Shown piece by piece: positions 6,325 to 13,912 of a stretch of 14,494 bases of DNA (within the stretch, counting starts at the first letter, position 1; every line of letters starts with the position of its first letter). A program made the position numbers and the translations under genes. The notes beneath the pieces are model-generated. The model searched no databases. It saw nothing but the letters and a program-made list of their open reading frames with translations, and was not told the origin of the DNA. The stretch is from assembly GCA_003455595.1 (NCBI GenBank), contig DMQT01000093.1, positions 1 to 14,494 of the forward strand. Direction: 5' to 3'. Origin of the DNA: Betaproteobacteria bacterium. Lineage in GTDB: Bacteria; Pseudomonadota; Gammaproteobacteria; Burkholderiales; Sulfuriferulaceae.

Positions 6325-6957
6325 ATGGAAAAATATTTATATCTGGGATTGGTTTTTGGTGCCTTGACGGTCGGACAGTCACAAGCTCAAGCGGATCAGG
6401 GGGATTGGCTGGTCCGGATACGTGCGCTTGATATCCAACCCAGAAACCAGTCCGATCCCATCCAGGCGCTAAGCGTCCCCGCCAATGCGATTACCTTGAA
6501 TGACAAATGGGCGCCGGAAATTGATCTGAGTTATTTTCTGCTGAAAAACATCGCGCTGGAATTGATACTGACCTATCCCCAAAGGCATGACGTTTCCTTG
6601 AATGGTGCAAAGATCGGAACCGCCAAGCATCTGCCTCCCACCTTGACCGTCCAATACCATTTCATCCCGGATGGAAAATTCAGACCTTATTTTGGGGCGG
6701 GGATCAACTATACGCATTTTTCCGACGTCAACCTCAGCGTGCCCGGCGTGGGACAACTGGATATGGGTAGAAGCAGCTGGGGAGGTGCACTCCAGGCGGG
6801 CTTCGATGTGGAAATAGGCAAAAACAAATTCATCAATTTCGACGTTAAAAAACTCTATATCGGTTCTGATGTAAAACTTGCGGCGACCGGCGCCACAATC
6901 AGCCATGTTCGGCTCGATCCGGTAGTGCTAGGGGTCGGTTTTGGCTGGAAATTTTAA
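6325..6957 (+). CDS. ompW: OmpW-family outer-membrane protein
   Basis: A 210-residue outer-membrane beta-barrel. Residues 1-22 are a signal peptide ending AQA ahead of DQGDWLVRIRALD, the family's usual first strand. Family features follow: LNDKWAPEIDLSYFLLKNIALEL, a TYPQRHDV segment, the PPTLTVQYHF strand, PYFGAGINYTHF, and a C-terminal ...FGWKF with the terminal Phe needed for barrel insertion. OmpW proteins form eight-stranded barrels with a hydrophobic channel and are linked to uptake or release of small hydrophobic compounds and to stress responses. The ribosome site GGGGAGAAGG is strong. It has its own sigma-54 promoter just downstream of the activator gene, so it is probably a regulatory target. 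Confidence 0.9.
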   Translation: MEKYLYLGLVFGALTVGQSQAQADQGDWLVRIRALDIQPRNQSDPIQALSVPANAITLNDKWAPEIDLSYFLLKNIALELILTYPQRHDVSLNGAKIGTAKHLPPTLTVQYHFIPDGKFRPYFGAGINYTHFSDVNLSVPGVGQLDMGRSSWGGALQAGFDVEIGKNKFINFDVKKLYIGSDVKLAATGATISHVRLDPVVLGVGFGWKF

Positions 6958-6959
6958 AT

Positions 6960-7136
6960 ATGTTTCACACGCATAGGGACGAAAATGGGCTGCTTGTGAA
7001 GTGTTACCACAAGTCTAAAACAGTGTTGCTGTCGGTTAGCTTCTGGCTGGGATTAACGCTGGGCTTTCCGGTAGAGCACTTTTTGTGGGAGAAAATTTGG
7101 CCGTTTAAGCTGCTCACTCACTATATTGGACTGTAG
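6960..7136 (+). CDS. Small single-pass membrane protein (58 residues)
   Basis: A 58-codon frame opens two bases after the ompW stop, so it is probably translated from the same sigma-54 transcript, perhaps by re-initiation since only a weak ribosome site (TGGAA) is seen. The first ~20 residues are polar and basic; residues about 21-37 are hydrophobic (TVLLSVSFWLGLTLGFP), and the tail contains EHFLWEKIWPF and ends YIGL. Composition and codon use look like a true gene. I do not recognise a named family; function unknown. It could be a small helper of OmpW or an inner-membrane peptide. Confidence 0.6.
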   Translation: MFHTHRDENGLLVKCYHKSKTVLLSVSFWLGLTLGFPVEHFLWEKIWPFKLLTHYIGL

Positions 7137-7244
7137 TTTCCTAACCTGAATATTGCATAAACCGCCTGCTGAATAACTTCATCGTCACGATGCAATCGCT
7201 TTGGCGAATTTGATTGTAGAAATACCCAATTGCCGCTACACCAG

Positions 7245-8162
7245 TTAGGTTGTCACATCCCAATAAGGCGTATCACCAAAAGATTCGCACAGAAGATCAA
7301 TAAACACCCTCACTTTTTGTGATAAATGTCGTCTGCTTGGATAAACCGCTTGTATTTTGAAAGATGGGTGTGTGTGTTCGGGGAGCAATACTTGCAATGT
7401 TCCGGCTTTAAGGTCTTGCCACACATCCCAAACGGGCCTCAACGCTATACCCGCGTCGGCATAAATTGCTGCCCTTAATGCATCGCAATTATTGGTCTCA
7501 AAATTCCCCGTTACTTTGACGCTGCACGGCGCTCCCTCTGGATCGATAAATTGCCAATGATCTAAAGGTGCAGGATTGGCGAATAACAGCACATTATGAT
7601 AGGCAAGATCATCAGGTGTATTAGGGGTGCCGAATTTTCTAAGGTAAGCAGGTGTTGCTACAACCTTTCTTCGATCAATTCCAAGATGCCGCGCCACTAA
7701 ATTTGAGTCTTTCATGTCACCAATGCGGACGGCGACATCGTACCCTTCCTCGATAATATCTACTTTGCTATCGGATAGGTGCAACGATAAACGCAACTCT
7801 GGAAACCGCCTTAAAAATTCGGGAACCAGCGGCGCAATATGCAAACGTCCAAATGCAGCAGGGACAGTTACTCGCAATGTACCTTTGGGTTGGCTATGTC
7901 CGCTCGTAATTAGCGTTTCTGCCTCTTCCAGCTCTGCCAACACGCGCACACAATAATCGTGATAACGCAGTCCTTCTTCAGTTACGCACAGTTTTCTGGT
8001 TGAACGATTAAGTAGCCGGACGCCCAATTGCTCTTCAAGACGTTGTAATCTCTTGCTGACAACCGCACTTGAAAACCCAAGCTCCCGCCCAGCCGCAGAC
8101 AGGTTTCCCACCTTAATAACAGCGACAAAAATAACCAAATCAGTAATATTTTCAACCAGCAT
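7245..8162 (-). CDS. LysR-family transcriptional regulator
   Basis: A 305-residue LysR-type regulator. The N-terminal winged helix-turn-helix spans about residues 5-62 (NLSAAGRELGFSSAVVSKRLQRLEEQLGVRLLNRST). The periplasmic-binding-protein-like effector domain starts near 90 (GTLRVTVPAAFGRLHIAPLVPEFL) and includes the subgroup motif EEGYDVAVRIGD. ATG 8162 is chosen over an in-frame TTG at 8192, since it gives the typical N-terminal length, though neither has a good ribosome site. It is transcribed away from the DsrE2-like gene, the usual arrangement of a LysR regulator with its target. The gene is distinctly richer in A+T than the flanking regions. The effector is unknown. Confidence 0.9.
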   Translation of the reverse strand: MLVENITDLVIFVAVIKVGNLSAAGRELGFSSAVVSKRLQRLEEQLGVRLLNRSTRKLCVTEEGLRYHDYCVRVLAELEEAETLITSGHSQPKGTLRVTVPAAFGRLHIAPLVPEFLRRFPELRLSLHLSDSKVDIIEEGYDVAVRIGDMKDSNLVARHLGIDRRKVVATPAYLRKFGTPNTPDDLAYHNVLLFANPAPLDHWQFIDPEGAPCSVKVTGNFETNNCDALRAAIYADAGIALRPVWDVWQDLKAGTLQVLLPEHTHPSFKIQAVYPSRRHLSQKVRVFIDLLCESFGDTPYWDVTT

Positions 8163-8190
8163 ATTATCAACAAAATATAGAAAGTGAATC

Positions 8191-8206
8191 AACCATAAAC
8201 GTGGTT
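8191..8206. promoter_or_regulatory. Putative LysR operator between lysR-type gene and dsrE2
   Basis: AACCA-N6-TGGTT is a perfect interrupted palindrome containing the T-N11-A type of symmetry, 29 bases upstream of the regulator's start and 88 upstream of the divergent gene. The position suits autoregulation plus control of the DsrE2-like gene. Confidence 0.4.
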
Positions 8207-8294
8207 ATCAAGTTCGTAAGAATGGCAGATGATGGTGTTCATCCCAACAGAACCATTATAGCTTGGGCATAACTCAATTTGAAAGGCACATATT

Positions 8295-8915
8295 ATGAAC
8301 AGAATATCATTACCGAATGTGAGTGACGTAGATCAATTTGAGAGAGATAGATTCAATCTATGGTTCAAGGAAGAATTTGAAAAAGAAACGAATGCTCGTG
8401 GTGAGACAAAAACCAACACTATGGCATTGATTGCAACCAAAGGCACGCTGGATTGGGCATATCCACCCTTTATATTGGCTTCAACCGCTTCAGCTCTAGG
8501 CTGGGAAGTGTCTATCTTTTTTAGTTTCTATGGATTGGAATTACTAAAGAAAAATTTACAACTAAGCGTGTCACCATTGGGTAACCCTGCTATGCCCATG
8601 AAAATGCCCATCGGTCCGAACTGGTTCCGCGGTATTGATTGGAAAATCCCGAATGCAATAATGGGCAATGTCCCAGGATTTGAAATGATGGCTAAATCCA
8701 TGTTTAACAGCACCTTGAAACAGAAAGGCGTTGCAAGCATAGAAGACCTCCGCTCAGCATGTATAGAGGCTGATGTAAAACTTGTTGCGTGCCAAATGAC
8801 GGTTGACCTATTCGGATACGACAAAACGGATTTTGTGCCGGAAGTGGCTGAATGGGTCGGTGCGGCAAGCTTTCTCCCATTAGCTGCCGCAGCAGATGTT
8901 TGTTTATATATTTAA
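8295..8915 (+). CDS. DsrE2-type (DsrE/DsrF/DrsH-like) sulfur-trafficking protein
   Basis: A 206-residue protein of the DsrE2 family, known from sulfur oxidisers where DsrE2 with TusA and a rhodanese passes sulfane sulfur as a persulfide. Family features: ALIATKGTLDWAYPPFILASTASALGWEVSIFFSFYGLELL (about 44-84), the GNPAMPMKMP loop, and the conserved reactive cysteine 166 in KLVACQMTVDLFGYDKTDF. Cys156 and Cys203 are additional. About 40 N-terminal residues precede the core. A GAAAGG ribosome site lies 9 bases before the start. Unlike the typical rhd-tusA-dsrE2 operon, no TusA or rhodanese gene is beside it; it stands with a divergent LysR regulator, so it may act in stress or redox sensing instead. 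Confidence 0.82.
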   Translation: MNRISLPNVSDVDQFERDRFNLWFKEEFEKETNARGETKTNTMALIATKGTLDWAYPPFILASTASALGWEVSIFFSFYGLELLKKNLQLSVSPLGNPAMPMKMPIGPNWFRGIDWKIPNAIMGNVPGFEMMAKSMFNSTLKQKGVASIEDLRSACIEADVKLVACQMTVDLFGYDKTDFVPEVAEWVGAASFLPLAAAADVCLYI

Positions 8916-8998
8916 TGATTTTTTGGAACAAGTCAGTTACTGGTGAATACCTCAAATCATTACATGAGCAGATGTTTCATGGCGGTCGATGGTCGTCG

Positions 8999-9589
8999 CT
9001 AAGGGCTAGGAACCGGAAGTTCGCGCCGAACTTTTTGTCCCACTATTTTGCAAGCCCTACACCACCACCATCGACACCAGTGCCACCATCCCCCCAACGC
9101 AATCCCTGCCAGCACGTCAGTCGGGTAGTGCAAGCCGAGCACCAGCCGCGACACGGCAACCAGCGCGGAGAACGGCAGTACCAGCCAGGCCAGTGCCGGG
9201 TAATACTGGATCACCACCAAGCTGAACGCGACAGCATGCAGTGTATGGCCGGACGGGAAGCTGAAGCGGTCGAGCGGCGCAGTGAGGCAGACGATCTGGC
9301 CGAACTGGTGACACGGACGCGGGCGCAACGTGGTCTTTTTCAGCCATTTGTAGATGAGGGTGGCAGCCAGCCCGGCCAGCACCATGTTGAGCACGGCAGG
9401 CAGCGCGGCCAGGCCGTAGGCCGCCAGCAACGTTAGCATCAACACATACCAGAACACGCCATCACCCAATCGACTCACCAGTCGGAACCCGCCGAGCACG
9501 CTACGAAACCGCCCGGCGCGGTTAAACCGCGCTGTCAGCGGGGCTTCCCATTCACCGATTTCTTGCCAGTGCCAGTTGAGCCGTATCAT
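8999..9589 (-). CDS. PAP2-family membrane phosphatase
   Basis: A 196-residue type-2 phosphatidic acid phosphatase. The three signature motifs are intact: KKTTLRPRP (84-92), PSGH (112-115) and SRLVLGLHYPTD (147-158), with His115 and His154 as the catalytic pair. Several membrane helices surround them. Substrates in this family include phosphatidic acid and undecaprenyl diphosphate. The start is at tandem ATGs 9589/9592 behind AGGAG; 9589 has the better spacing. It overlaps the end of the upstream glycosyltransferase gene, so they are translationally coupled. The C-terminal ~28 residues after GGWWH are Trp/Cys/Arg-rich and lie at the edge of the AT-rich segment, so the tail may have been replaced. 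Confidence 0.87.
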   Translation of the reverse strand: MIRLNWHWQEIGEWEAPLTARFNRAGRFRSVLGGFRLVSRLGDGVFWYVLMLTLLAAYGLAALPAVLNMVLAGLAATLIYKWLKKTTLRPRPCHQFGQIVCLTAPLDRFSFPSGHTLHAVAFSLVVIQYYPALAWLVLPFSALVAVSRLVLGLHYPTDVLAGIALGGWWHWCRWWWCRACKIVGQKVRRELPVPSP

Positions 9590-10775
9590 CATCCGTCTCC
9601 TTCTCGACAATTGCGTACAGCGCCTGTTCGAAGCGCTCGTGGATCGCGTCCCAGTTCATTTGCCGCGCGGTGTGGCGCGCCGCCTGGCCGAGTTGTTGCA
9701 CCTGTTGCGGGTCGTTGGCCAGCATGCGGGCGGCAGCGATAAACGCGGCGGCATCGTCATACGGCACGATCACGCCGTTGACCGTGTTACGGATCAGGTC
9801 TTCCGCCGCCGCGTAGTTGTATGCCACGACTGCCAGCCCGCTGGCCATTGCTTCGATGGTGACGTTGCCGAAGGTTTCGGTCAGGCTGGGGAACAGGAAC
9901 ATATCCGCCGAGGCGTAGTGACGCGACAGGTCAGCGCCGCTGCGCATGCCGCAAAACTGCGCGTGCGGATGCGCTGCCTGCCAGCGCGCCCGATCCGGCC
10001 CATCGCCCACCAGCACCAGGCGCGTATTCGGGTTGGCGGCGTGCATCGCGGTGAAGGCGTCGAACACCAGCGACAGGTTTTTCTCCGGTGCCAGCCGTCC
10101 GACGTAGAGCACCACCTGGGTGGCGTTGTCGGCACCCCAACTGGCACGCAGGTCTGGATCGCGTCGCTCGGGGCTGAACAGCGCGGTATCCACGCCGCGC
10201 GCCACCACTTCCAGATTGCCGTAGCCGTGTGTCTGCAATTCGCGCCGGATGCCTTCGGTTGGCACCAGCGTGACGCAGGATTTGTTATGGAATTTGCGTA
10301 GATACGCGAGTATCGGCCGGCGCAACCAGCCGATGCCGTAATGCTGGCTGTAGCTGTGAAAATTGGTGTGAAAGTCGGTGCTGACCGGGATGCGCAGCTT
10401 GTTGGCCGCCGCCAGCGCCGACCAGCCCAGCGGGCCTTCGGTGGCGATGTGCACCAGGTCGGGCCGTTTCACGCTCCACAGCCGGATCAGCGCCGATTTG
10501 GCCGGCAGCCCCATTTTCAACCCGGCGTAACGCGGGATCGCCACCCCCGGTTTGAGCACTTCTTCCAGACTGGCGTTGTACGTGGCGGTGTCGTGCGCGC
10601 TCTGGCGCGGGCGGATCAGCTGAATCTGGTGCCCGCGTGCCTGTAAATCCGCCACTTGGCGGCCAATCGTCATCGCCACGCCATTGATTTCCGGCGGATA
10701 GGTTTCCGTCACCAGCGCAATGCGTAGTGGCAGCGGGCGCAGCGACAGCGTTTGCAATAATAGATCGTCGTTCAT
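9552..10775 (-). CDS. GT4-family glycosyltransferase
   Basis: A 407-residue GT-B retaining glycosyltransferase. The N-terminal domain opens RIALVTETYPPEINGVA (about 18-34), with the acceptor-side segment DFHTNFHSYSQHYG (134-147). The C-terminal nucleotide-sugar domain has VGRLAPEKN (225-233), GDGPD (257-261) and the EX7E motif with Glu300 and Glu308 in TETFGNVTIE. Close to the group of mannosyl/glucosyl transferases acting on lipids such as diacylglycerol or phosphatidylinositol (MgtA/SqdX/PimB-like). The coupled PAP2 phosphatase suggests a glycolipid pathway; the real acceptor is unknown. No convincing ribosome site precedes the ATG. Confidence 0.88.
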   Translation of the reverse strand: MNDDLLLQTLSLRPLPLRIALVTETYPPEINGVAMTIGRQVADLQARGHQIQLIRPRQSAHDTATYNASLEEVLKPGVAIPRYAGLKMGLPAKSALIRLWSVKRPDLVHIATEGPLGWSALAAANKLRIPVSTDFHTNFHSYSQHYGIGWLRRPILAYLRKFHNKSCVTLVPTEGIRRELQTHGYGNLEVVARGVDTALFSPERRDPDLRASWGADNATQVVLYVGRLAPEKNLSLVFDAFTAMHAANPNTRLVLVGDGPDRARWQAAHPHAQFCGMRSGADLSRHYASADMFLFPSLTETFGNVTIEAMASGLAVVAYNYAAAEDLIRNTVNGVIVPYDDAAAFIAAARMLANDPQQVQQLGQAARHTARQMNWDAIHERFEQALYAIVEKETDDDTAQLALARNR

Positions 10776-10857
10776 GCCGCTAGTTTCGTGGCTGACGGCG
10801 ACAATTTTGTGACGCTAATTTGAAGGTTTTGCGTAGGTGCCCGACAACGCCGGAAGG

Positions 10858-10892
10858 CGTCAGGGCTGATATGCGGAAGCAGCCTGACCGCG
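10858..10892 (-). terminator. Hairpin between the SHOCT gene and the glycosyltransferase gene
   Basis: GTCAGGGCTG and CAGCCTGAC pair with one bulged G around a 10-base loop, and a second small GC hairpin (ACGCC-TTCC-GGCGT) is adjacent at 10848-10861. No T-run follows on either strand, so it is a weak or Rho-assisted terminator of the copper cluster at best. Confidence 0.35.
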
Positions 10893-10928
10893 CCGACCCG
10901 AATCCCCCATGCTTTGGGTAGGCGGGTG

Positions 10929-11198
10929 CTATTTTGTGTTCAAGTCAGCGCGTTTTTGCAGGTAGACCTCGCGCGTCAGATCGCCGCGAGCGTACGCTTC
11001 ATCCAGAATGTCCAGTGCGGCGCGGCGCGTTGCTTCCTGGCTGGGAGCACCTGGTTTTGGGCTGCTGAACAGATATTTGAAGAGCGCAAATGCCAGCAGG
11101 ATGGGCACCAGCCCAATCAGTGCCATCCATAGCCAGCCGAAAATCATCCAGCCCCCGCCATCACCGAACATCCAGTTGCCATGATCCCATCCATACAT
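10929..11198 (-). CDS. SHOCT-domain small membrane protein
   Basis: An 89-residue protein. A Trp/Gly/Met-rich start (MYGWDHGNWMFGDGGGW) leads into one transmembrane helix at about 17-43, then a Ser/Pro linker and a C-terminal SHOCT motif at about 60-88 (ALDILDEAYARGDLTREVYLQKRADL). SHOCT segments are short oligomerisation or targeting modules at the ends of unrelated proteins; proteins of this exact layout are frequent in bacterial copper and heavy-metal clusters, with no assigned function. A GGAG ribosome site stands 7 bases ahead. It is the last gene of the copper cluster. Confidence 0.85.
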   Translation of the reverse strand: MYGWDHGNWMFGDGGGWMIFGWLWMALIGLVPILLAFALFKYLFSSPKPGAPSQEATRRAALDILDEAYARGDLTREVYLQKRADLNTK

Positions 11199-11242
11199 GT
11201 CGCGCTCCTTTAATTGAGTTGCCGCACTGAGTGCAGCATGGC

Positions 11243-11632
11243 CTATGCTTTCAAACCGTCGCGCACGCGCTCCAGCCGGGTACGCGCTTCGCTGGCGACG
11301 GCTTGTATTTCGGGGTTGCTGACCAGCTGCGACATGATGCCGGGATCGAGGAAAGCGACGGTGATTTTACCGTCGGCCTCTTCACGCACTACCACATTGC
11401 ACGGCAGCAGCAGACCGATGTCGGCTTCTGCCTCGATGGCGCGATTGGCCAGCGGTGGGTTGCAGGCGCCGAGGATGCGGTAAGGCCGCTTGTCGAGATT
11501 GAGCTTGGCCTTCAATGTGGCCTTGACGTCAATGTCGGTAAGTACGCCAAAGCCTTCCTGTTTCAGGCCTTCGATGGTTTTTTCTACTGCGGCGTCAAAC
11601 GCCATGTCGAGCTGGATGCTGAAACCGTACAT
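11243..11632 (-). CDS. DUF302-domain protein
   Basis: A 129-residue protein covering one DUF302 domain: [25 protein letters not shown] at about 12-36 and the conserved [32 protein letters not shown] at about 51-82. The fold is a small alpha/beta barrel; the function is unknown, but members recur in copper, redox and sulfur clusters, and two conserved cysteines (Cys57, Cys78) could bind metal. No signal peptide, so cytosolic. A strong AAGGAG site precedes the start, and it lies 44 bases before the SHOCT gene in the same direction. Confidence 0.88.
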   Translation of the reverse strand: MYGFSIQLDMAFDAAVEKTIEGLKQEGFGVLTDIDVKATLKAKLNLDKRPYRILGACNPPLANRAIEAEADIGLLLPCNVVVREEADGKITVAFLDPGIMSQLVSNPEIQAVASEARTRLERVRDGLKA

Positions 11633-11739
11633 GATGCAATCTCCTTAAAAAATATTGAGTTGAACACGCCCCATGCGGGCGCACTGTGATGTAGCCATTC
11701 GTGTGTTTCCAAACCATTCAGGTGGGCGGGCGACCCGTG

Positions 11740-12114
11740 TCAATTGGCTTGCGTATTCCCTGCCGTTGCACCCACACGCTCCAGGCGCATGACCGTTAGC
11801 GTGCCTCTTACCGTGTCTGCGGAAAAGCGAATTGCGTCCCCGCTTTTCACCTGATCGAGCATAGCAGCATCCTTGACCCGGAACACCATGGTCATGGCGG
11901 GCATTCCGAGGTTGGTGATAGGGCCGTGCTTGATGGTCAGTTTGCCGGCGTCCTTGTCTACCTTTTTCACTTCGCCGTCGATCAGCGGCAGGCTGGATTC
12001 GGCTGAGGCGAGTTTGGCTTGCTCTGCGGGTGTAGTGGGTTGTTCTGCGGCAGCAACGGCGGTGCCGCTGAATGCGAGCAGCAGCGCCAGAATAGGGGAA
12101 AGTTTTAGCAGCAT
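11740..12114 (-). CDS. CusF-like periplasmic copper-binding protein
   Basis: A 124-residue protein with a signal peptide (about 1-22, AVAAAEQ) and a CusF-type small beta-barrel (about 43-115). The metal site HGPITNLGMPAMTM aligns with Escherichia coli CusF ligands by spacing: His63 (H36), Met74 (M47) and Met76 (M49). The fourth position, Trp44 in CusF, is Met71, so the copper-capping tryptophan is lost and a third thioether is offered. It probably carries Cu(I) or Ag(I) in the periplasm. It is between the cytochrome and DUF302 genes in the copper cluster. Confidence 0.87.
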   Translation of the reverse strand: MLLKLSPILALLLAFSGTAVAAAEQPTTPAEQAKLASAESSLPLIDGEVKKVDKDAGKLTIKHGPITNLGMPAMTMVFRVKDAAMLDQVKSGDAIRFSADTVRGTLTVMRLERVGATAGNTQAN

Positions 12115-12177
12115 GTCAGTTTTCCATTACCACAGTGATAAAAAGGGTGAATTGATTAACCTGAGGTCTGGCCAGAA

Positions 12178-12768
12178 TCAATCGCCAGCATGCGCGTGAC
12201 CACCGTGAGTGTGACCGCCGGGTACGGGCAAGGTTGCATCGTCCATCGGGCCCATCTCTTCGTCCGGGGGCGCCTTGGCGACCATCTCCCTGTATTGCAC
12301 AGGCGTCATGCCCGGCAGTTTCTGCAGAAAGGCAACCATGCTCCAGATGGTCGCGTCGTCGTGACTCGCCCCCCAGGCCGGCATCGCGCTCATCTTCATG
12401 CCGTGCTTGATCACCCAGAACGCTTCGCGCGGATCCACGCTTACCTTGCTCAAATTAGGTGGGAGTGGGTACAGCCCCGGACGCAGCTCGGAATCCTTCA
12501 TCCCGGGCGCCAGATGGCAGCTGGTGCACATTGCCGCGTACTGGCCGGCCCCTTTCAGGATCAGTTGCGCGTCATAGAGATTGGTGGGCAGCGTGATTGC
12601 GGCGGCGCGTTGCTCGACGGCACGTTCTCGTGTGGTCTGCATTAGCGTGTAAGTGATTTTCCAGTGCGGGCTGTCGGCGCCGGGGTTGTATATGCCCGAC
12701 CATACAAACAGGCCAATACCCAGCACAATGAATAGCAGCATCGCCAGTATGATTTTTACGGTTTTCAT
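12178..12768 (-). CDS. Membrane-anchored c-type cytochrome
   Basis: A 196-residue monohaem cytochrome c. An N-terminal anchor helix (about 5-25) leaves the rest in the periplasm. The haem site is CTSCH at 81-85, and the axial Met probably Met129 in HGMKMSAMPAWG. The C-terminal tail is His/Gly-rich (HTHGGHAHAGD), a likely metal-binding end that fits the copper neighbours. It may pass electrons to or from the copper oxidase CopA, or to a terminal oxidase. Its ATG overlaps the stop of a 30-codon leader frame (ATGA), implying translational coupling. Confidence 0.88.
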   Translation of the reverse strand: MKTVKIILAMLLFIVLGIGLFVWSGIYNPGADSPHWKITYTLMQTTRERAVEQRAAAITLPTNLYDAQLILKGAGQYAAMCTSCHLAPGMKDSELRPGLYPLPPNLSKVSVDPREAFWVIKHGMKMSAMPAWGASHDDATIWSMVAFLQKLPGMTPVQYREMVAKAPPDEEMGPMDDATLPVPGGHTHGGHAHAGD

Positions 12769-12857
12769 GAATACATCTTCTCAGAACCCGACATTTTTGG
12801 AAAATGGCGGTTAAGGGAGACGCCCGGACGAATCAATGTGTAGTGCAAGGTATTCAT
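12765..12857 (-). CDS. Possible 30-residue leader peptide coupled to the cytochrome gene
   Basis: On the minus strand an ATG behind AAAGGA at 4-5 bases opens a 30-codon frame starting MNTLHYTLIRPG whose TGA overlaps the cytochrome ATG as ATGA. A strong ribosome site plus exact stop-start overlap is a typical coupling arrangement, whereas the cytochrome itself has only a poor GAGAAG site. No domain or signal peptide is seen. It may be a regulatory leader or chance. Confidence 0.4.
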   Translation of the reverse strand: MNTLHYTLIRPGVSLNRHFPKMSGSEKMYS

Positions 12858-12965
12858 TTTTTCCTTTGAAATTTAAAAAACTGACGAAAATCGTTTGAAC
12901 AATTGAGTGACGAATGCGTAGCACCTCTCTATGCTTTACCTGTTAGGTATGGCGGGATTGGCTGT

Positions 12966-13886
12966 TCAGAACCAGATACGCACGCCAGTGACCAGTTGGA
13001 AGTCATGTGTTGGCGCGCCCTCAGCGCGCGAGAAATCCGCCGTTTTCCCATATTTTTGTACTGCGTTAAATCCTATGTAAGGCGCGAATTCGCGGCGGAT
13101 TTCGTAACGCAGACGCACGCCCAGTGATGCATCGGATAATCCTGCACCAACGCTACGAGCGGGGTCATCCTTGCTGTACAGATTGGCATCGACTTCAGGC
13201 GAGAGGATCAGTCGTTGCGTCAACAGCAAATCATACGAAGCTTTCAGCTTCAGGGCGGTACGGCCGGAAGACCCCACGTATGCAGTCGCTTCGACATCAA
13301 ATTTGTAGGGTGCCAGCCCCTGGACTCCCAGCGCCGCCCAGTCTCGCGACGGCCCGGTACCAAAATCATGACGCACCCCCGTCATTGCCGTCCAGAAGGG
13401 CGAGAAGGTGTGGCCCCACAGTAATTCCGCTTCAGCGTCCTGAATTTTCCCTTTGGCCCGCTGGCCTTCACTGCGAATCCACAGCTGGTTCAGATCGCGT
13501 CCGAAGCGAAAGCGCCCATCCCATACCATGCTGTCATGCTTGCCATGGACATATTCCAGCTTGTCGAGCAGGAGTTTGGCGATCAGCGGATCATCTTCCA
13601 TATGCATGGTATCCATGTCTATGCCATAAGCAGCGTATGACTTGCCTGCCGAGCCATCGCTGCTCGGCAGGCTGCCTACTGGTGGTGCGGGTTGCGCAGC
13701 CGGGGCTGGCTTGCTGACGGTTTTGTTCATCCCCGGCATGTCGCCCATGTTTTTCATGCTCGAATCGGATCCGGAAGTGGGCATGTCATGTCCGGACATA
13801 GACATCGGGTCCTGGGCAAAGACCGCCCCGCTCAGCGGGAACAGCGTGCACAGCAATATCTGCGCTAACGGTTTGAGGTTTTTCAT
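12966..13886 (-). CDS. copB: Copper resistance outer-membrane protein CopB
   Basis: A 306-residue CopB/PcoB family protein. A signal peptide (1-24, VFAQ) is followed by a Met/His/Asp-rich copper-binding segment at about 27-54 (SMSGHDMP, MKNMGDMPGMN) and a Pro/Ala linker. The C-terminal barrel domain starts near 98 with DDPLIAKLLLDKLEY and contains the family's WDGRFRFGRDLNQLWIRSEG, LLWGHTFSPFW, GVRHDFGTGPSRDWAALGVQGLAPY and FDVEATAYVG segments, ending with RIWF (terminal Phe for outer-membrane insertion). It works with CopA in periplasmic and outer-membrane copper sequestration. GGAG lies 10 bases before the start, just downstream of copA. Confidence 0.93.
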   Translation of the reverse strand: MKNLKPLAQILLCTLFPLSGAVFAQDPMSMSGHDMPTSGSDSSMKNMGDMPGMNKTVSKPAPAAQPAPPVGSLPSSDGSAGKSYAAYGIDMDTMHMEDDPLIAKLLLDKLEYVHGKHDSMVWDGRFRFGRDLNQLWIRSEGQRAKGKIQDAEAELLWGHTFSPFWTAMTGVRHDFGTGPSRDWAALGVQGLAPYKFDVEATAYVGSSGRTALKLKASYDLLLTQRLILSPEVDANLYSKDDPARSVGAGLSDASLGVRLRYEIRREFAPYIGFNAVQKYGKTADFSRAEGAPTHDFQLVTGVRIWF

Positions 13887-13912
13887 TGCAATGATCTCCG
13901 TTGTTTCACAGA

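Noticed and set aside
8915..9436. Long plus-strand frame starting at a TAATG overlap with the DsrE2-like stop
   Set aside because: Most of it is antisense to the clear PAP2 gene and reads as proline/arginine-rich shadow. Only the first ~28 codons are free of overlap and show no recognisable family.
11655..11690. CGCCC/GGGCG hairpin upstream of the DUF302 gene
   Set aside because: The stem is only about five pairs and the T-run on the minus strand is too far away to form an intrinsic terminator.
12937..12949. TACCT-GTT-AGGTA palindrome after copB
   Set aside because: Short arms, no T-run, and no match to a known copper-regulator operator that I could support.
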